A DNA stretch of 64,000 bases from Irpex lacteus. Taxonomy: Eukaryota; Basidiomycota; Agaricomycetes; Polyporales; Irpicaceae. Below, piece after piece: positions 60,930-64,000 of this stretch. The notes below the pieces were generated by a model. That model searched no databases. It saw nothing but the letters and a program-made list of their open reading frames with translations, and had not been told where the DNA came from. Within the stretch, counting starts at the first letter, position 1, and each line of letters begins with the position of its first letter. The position numbers were made by a program, and so were the translations under genes. The stretch lies in the NCBI GenBank assembly GCA_001986395.2, contig MQVO02000019.1:434001-498000 (forward strand). The letters are read 5' to 3'.

Positions 60930-61475
60930 TAGTGTTGTCCCGAGTCGAGTCGAGTCGAGTCGAGTCCGTCCAACTCGGTCCGACTCGAAAAAGCGAGTCG
61001 AGCGAGTCGAGTCGGGCGAGTCGACTCGCGAGTCGAATCACGAGGCTCGGATTTGTCCGTGAATCATCGAGAAACTCCTGTTCCTCGACGTAGGGGCACC
61101 ATTATGTTGATTTTTGTACAGAACATTATCCAGGCTGCACCTAAATCGCACCTACCCAGTATCCCGTGAAGTAAAATTGGGTATAACGGGAAGTATATGC
61201 ATAAACTAGCCTAAGGCAACGATCTACTACTATCATATTGGCGCTCGATTGATTTCATCTGGTAACGCCCAAAACAAACGTTCTCAATGACGTAAATGGA
61301 CTGATGCCAGAAGAAAACCACTGATTGTCCAATGACGAGCGATATAGGTCATCCATCAACGACTCGCGAGTCGACCCGAGTCGGGGACTCGACTCGACTC
61401 GATTTCCGAGTTCTGCTAAGCGGACTCGCAAGTCGAGTTGACTCGCGAGTCAGACTCGACTCGTGGACAACACTA
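60930..61475. mobile_element. hAT-type MITE with perfect 8-bp target-site duplication
   Basis: The element starts TAGTGTTGTCC and ends with its reverse complement GGACAACACTA. It is flanked on both sides by GATGGTTG (60922-60929 and 61476-61483), an 8-bp duplication as made by hAT transposases, whose ends also typically read (C/T)A(G/A)TGTTG. The sub-terminal arms, about 110 bases each, are built from CGAGT pentamers and their complement (60941-61040 and 61366-61463) and are inverted relative to each other. The middle 320 bases are ordinary sequence with no transposase frame, so the element is non-autonomous. The perfect duplication suggests a fairly recent insertion. Confidence 0.92.
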
Positions 61476-61483
61476 GATGGTTG

Positions 61484-61935
61484 TGTGCGTCCCCGACTTG
61501 CTCCCCGACGACCACCATTGTACTCTTTCAAGCTGCTTTTTGTTCTCCCAATGCTTTGACAATGGATACGCGATGACGGCGCGCTGAGAGAAGGTCCAAG
61601 AATCAAGAGCGTGGCAAGTTTAAACAATGGGAAATTGCCTAACGGCGAGTCGATACATAAGGCCTCCACGCGAAGGCCAGCATTATCTTCACCCCCCAGT
61701 CGTCCTGAGTCCTTGTGCTGGCCTGCCTGCTCGTGTCTCATAGGGCTTGACGCTCACTTTCTCGTGGCCAGTGGCACACTTTGTCTTGTCCGACGACTGC
61801 ACGAGCACACGTTCTTTCTCTTCTCCCGTTCACTCAACTTCACGCTCTCTTGGTGCCGGCACCCATCGCTTGCATAGCTTATATTCTCTACGCAGATAAC
61901 GACCTCAGTATCTACTATAGAAACATCTGAATAAG
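61484..61935. other. Promoter region of the DUF7598-like gene
   Basis: No gene supported. The frame at 61611-61877 is short and unrelated to known families. The CT-rich stretch at 61808-61850 is typical of a basidiomycete 5' leader. The MITE ends directly upstream, so it could influence this promoter. Confidence 0.45.
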
Positions 61936-63053
61936 ATGGTCAACGCACGAGGATGTACGTCCTCATCCACTTCATTATCCCGTGGACAGCACTGACAGGC
62001 ATTCATTGCAGATCTCTTCATCTTCTTGAACGCTGTACGCGTTATCAGCATCATAGCCCTCCTCCTACTCTTCTCGAGTAGCGTGGTGACTATGGCTGAC
62101 GATATCAAGGCCGTCAATCGCTTCGTTGCAGCCGGCAAATCTGATGATTCTGCCACCAACTCGACTGAGGTCGACACGGATTACATCGAGTACGCCCCAC
62201 TCACGTGTTTGTACCGCTCATACCTAATGCGTCTATAGGGGCAGTACCGTGCCTAACCAGCCAGCTGGCGCGTTTTGGGCCGTACTCAACTCCCTGCTCG
62301 TCATCGCGCAGTCAGTGGTGTGCGTATTCTCCGAGTGCTCATGGCCCGAACGATTCTTCGAAGCCTTCTTCCCCGTCCTCGGCCCCTCCTTCGGCCTCGG
62401 CGCACTAGGCGTCATCCAATGCCTCCTCGGTGCCGCCGTCCTCTCCCATCACGTGGAAGAGTTCCCCCTCGTCTCCGCCTTCTTCGTCTTCTCCGTCGGC
62501 TGCCTGAACATCCTCCTCGGACTCATCTTCCGCGAGCGCGTCAAAGTCAAGAGAAGCATCAGGAAATGGAGTGAGGGGGACAAGGACGCTCTGCCCACCA
62601 CTGGCAAGATGCCTGTGTATAATGTCGCGTTCCCACAACAAAACGCGTCATTCACCGGTGGGTCGTACGACGAAAAGGCGCCGTGGCGGTCGGGCAGCTT
62701 GTCGAGTCAGAAACAAGGATTAGGCTTTGGGCGTAAAGCAGAAATGGCCGCTGCCGAGCAAGGTGAGTAATCCTTTCTCTCCTTTCCTTGGTCATTCGAG
62801 GTTCTGGGTAGACTGACGAATGCTGTGTTTGTGTCGCTGCGCAGGCTACATCGTCCGAGAGCCCGAAGAGTCCGTCCCACCATACGCTCCAAAACCTGCA
62901 TCGCGCTTCTCCCATGGCAGCACCCGCTCGGAGTCGGAGTATACCCATGATCAGTCGCATGAAGGAGGGCATTCTCGTCCCACGTCTCAGCACGAACATG
63001 CACGGGCTCACGCTGCGTCGCCTGATACGAGCTCCAGCGAAACGATGGTGTAA
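61936..63053 (+). CDS. Four-helix membrane protein, DUF7598-like
   Basis: Small multi-pass membrane protein of a basidiomycete family I recognise as DUF7598-like; function unknown. Exon 1 is ATG plus five codons (MVNARG), joined to YLFIFLNAVRVISIIALLLL FSSSVV (helix 1). A central exon carries AFWAVLNSLLVIAQSVVCVF (helix 2), GPSFGLGALGVIQCLLGAAV (helix 3) and LVSAFFVFSVGCLNILLGLI (helix 4), then a basic juxtamembrane run (RERVKVKRSIRKW). The long cytosolic tail is low-complexity and hydrophilic (SYDEKAPWRSGSLSSQKQ, then after the last intron GYIVREPEESVPPYAPKP and a His/Ser-rich stretch), ending SSSETMV. Four introns or fewer, phases consistent. Complete, about 290 residues. Confidence 0.85.
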
Positions 63054-64000
63054 CTGTCCGTTTATCCTGTAGCAGATGGTGGCTGGAGACAGGTTTTTGG
63101 GTGGTGTGCTGCACGAACGTTTGTATCGATAAGTTAATTGTGTATCTAATAGGTTTTTCACGCGATAAGTGATATAGTCGTGCCATGTTCGCCGTATCAT
63201 AGATCGCGGACGCTCAAACACAATATCAGCACTATGTCGACTCGATGAATCTGCACATCCGGATCACGTTGGCTTTGCAGTATCCGCTATCCCGACTGTT
63301 TGCTTTCATCTGCATATGCATAACGCGACATGTACGTCCGGTATGATACTGAACACGGTTATCACGGTGTATGGCCATCCCGGTCTGCCTATTCTCGAAG
63401 AGACACGCTGATCTGTCTGTTTAAATATACCTTCACAAACCATGTACTCCGCCGCGGGCCCGCCTCCGCCTCCAGCATTCCTCGGGAAGGCCTCCCACCG
63501 CTCAGAGACCTGGCAATAGAATAAGTCACTGATCATGTTTTCACGTATAGCTTTCTATGGCCATATGTCCCACCAAGATAGCGTCCCCGTCGGTGAGGGC
63601 AGGAGATAGACGTCGAACACGGAATGCGCGGGCGCCCGTACCAGTCCGAGTATAGTGCCCATATATCACGGGCAGCTCGAACGCACGAACTATGGTGTGC
63701 ATTCCGTGACGTGTACCCGGTTTTCGGCTATGGTTGTAACTCTGCATAGATTCGCGTCGCGGGATGTTCCCGAAGAATGTTACTAGTACGGGTTACGCAG
63801 ATGAGATCGAGTCTGTTCACATTTACTTGTTATTGTGTGTACTTGACTATTGTAAAAGAGATGAACACTGTGCGTTTTATTTGTCTAGTGTTCATGGACC
63901 TAAGGGCGTGTGCGATGTATCGTCGGCTGTGGCGGGGGGCGTAGCACTATAACTGCCTCTTTGGGTATTCGCTCGATACGCGCCTGGTGCCTGAGACGGC
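63054..64000. other. Terminal intergenic stretch
   Basis: 3' flank of the DUF7598-like gene and beyond. Short frames on both strands only, none with recognisable content or linked exons. I see no gene up to the window edge. Confidence 0.45.

Noticed and set aside
60930..61475. CGAGT pentamer blocks as a simple satellite or centromeric repeat
   Set aside because: The two blocks are inverted, end in matching termini and are flanked by an 8-bp duplication, so they are arms of a MITE.

Overview
This is nuclear DNA of a filamentous basidiomycete, most likely an Agaricomycete. Nearly every gene is cut by many introns of about 45-75 bases with GT(A/G)(A/C)G donors and YAG acceptors. The gene set fits: a Pak-type kinase, a Zn2Cys6 regulator, RlpA-like secreted proteins, F-box proteins, a DUF7598-like membrane protein, and two lineage-restricted families with no named domain. 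No phage, CRISPR, operon or organelle signature is present, and I recognised no tRNA or rRNA.

Layout. 1-3.6 kb: the 3' part of an AKR7-like aldo-keto reductase, a stretch of broken frames, and a secreted RlpA-like protein. 4.2-26.8 kb is a conserved housekeeping block: SET2 (H3K36 methyltransferase, minus) divergent from RPA49 (RNA polymerase I subunit, plus), then a Pak-like kinase, a Zn2Cys6 transcription factor and UTP10 (SSU processome), all minus. RPA49 and UTP10 both serve rRNA production.

27-41 kb is an accessory, duplicating region. Two uncharacterised protein families alternate here. One, here called the WPGY family, has three apparently intact copies and one decayed copy. The other, here called the DVGYIDEDGAF family, has one intact copy and one pseudogene. 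The intact DVGYIDEDGAF copy runs through an in-frame splice junction into an F-box gene, and that in turn can be spliced in frame to a WPGY copy. A 287-bp terminal-inverted-repeat element (MITE-like) sits between duplicates. An NTF2-like protein and an unrecognised helical two-part protein lie at the edge.

43-54.5 kb: a ten-helix TDT/SLAC1-type anion or organic-acid transporter, two RlpA-like secreted proteins in tandem, a single-pass membrane protein with an apparent frameshift, and a gene joining a multi-pass membrane region to a complete Ser/Thr kinase domain. 55-63 kb: a Munc13/UNC-13-like exocytosis protein, a 546-bp hAT-type MITE with a perfect 8-bp target-site duplication and CGAGT-rich arms, and a DUF7598-like membrane protein.

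The strongest leads are the membrane-kinase fusion (52243-54538), the duplicated two-family cluster with its possible three-part fusion (27683-38181), a 6-base micro-exon that supplies a zinc-cluster cysteine codon (18215-18220), and the Pak-like kinase with altered HRD-K and DFG motifs. Gene boundaries were derived by hand splicing and were not checked against transcripts.
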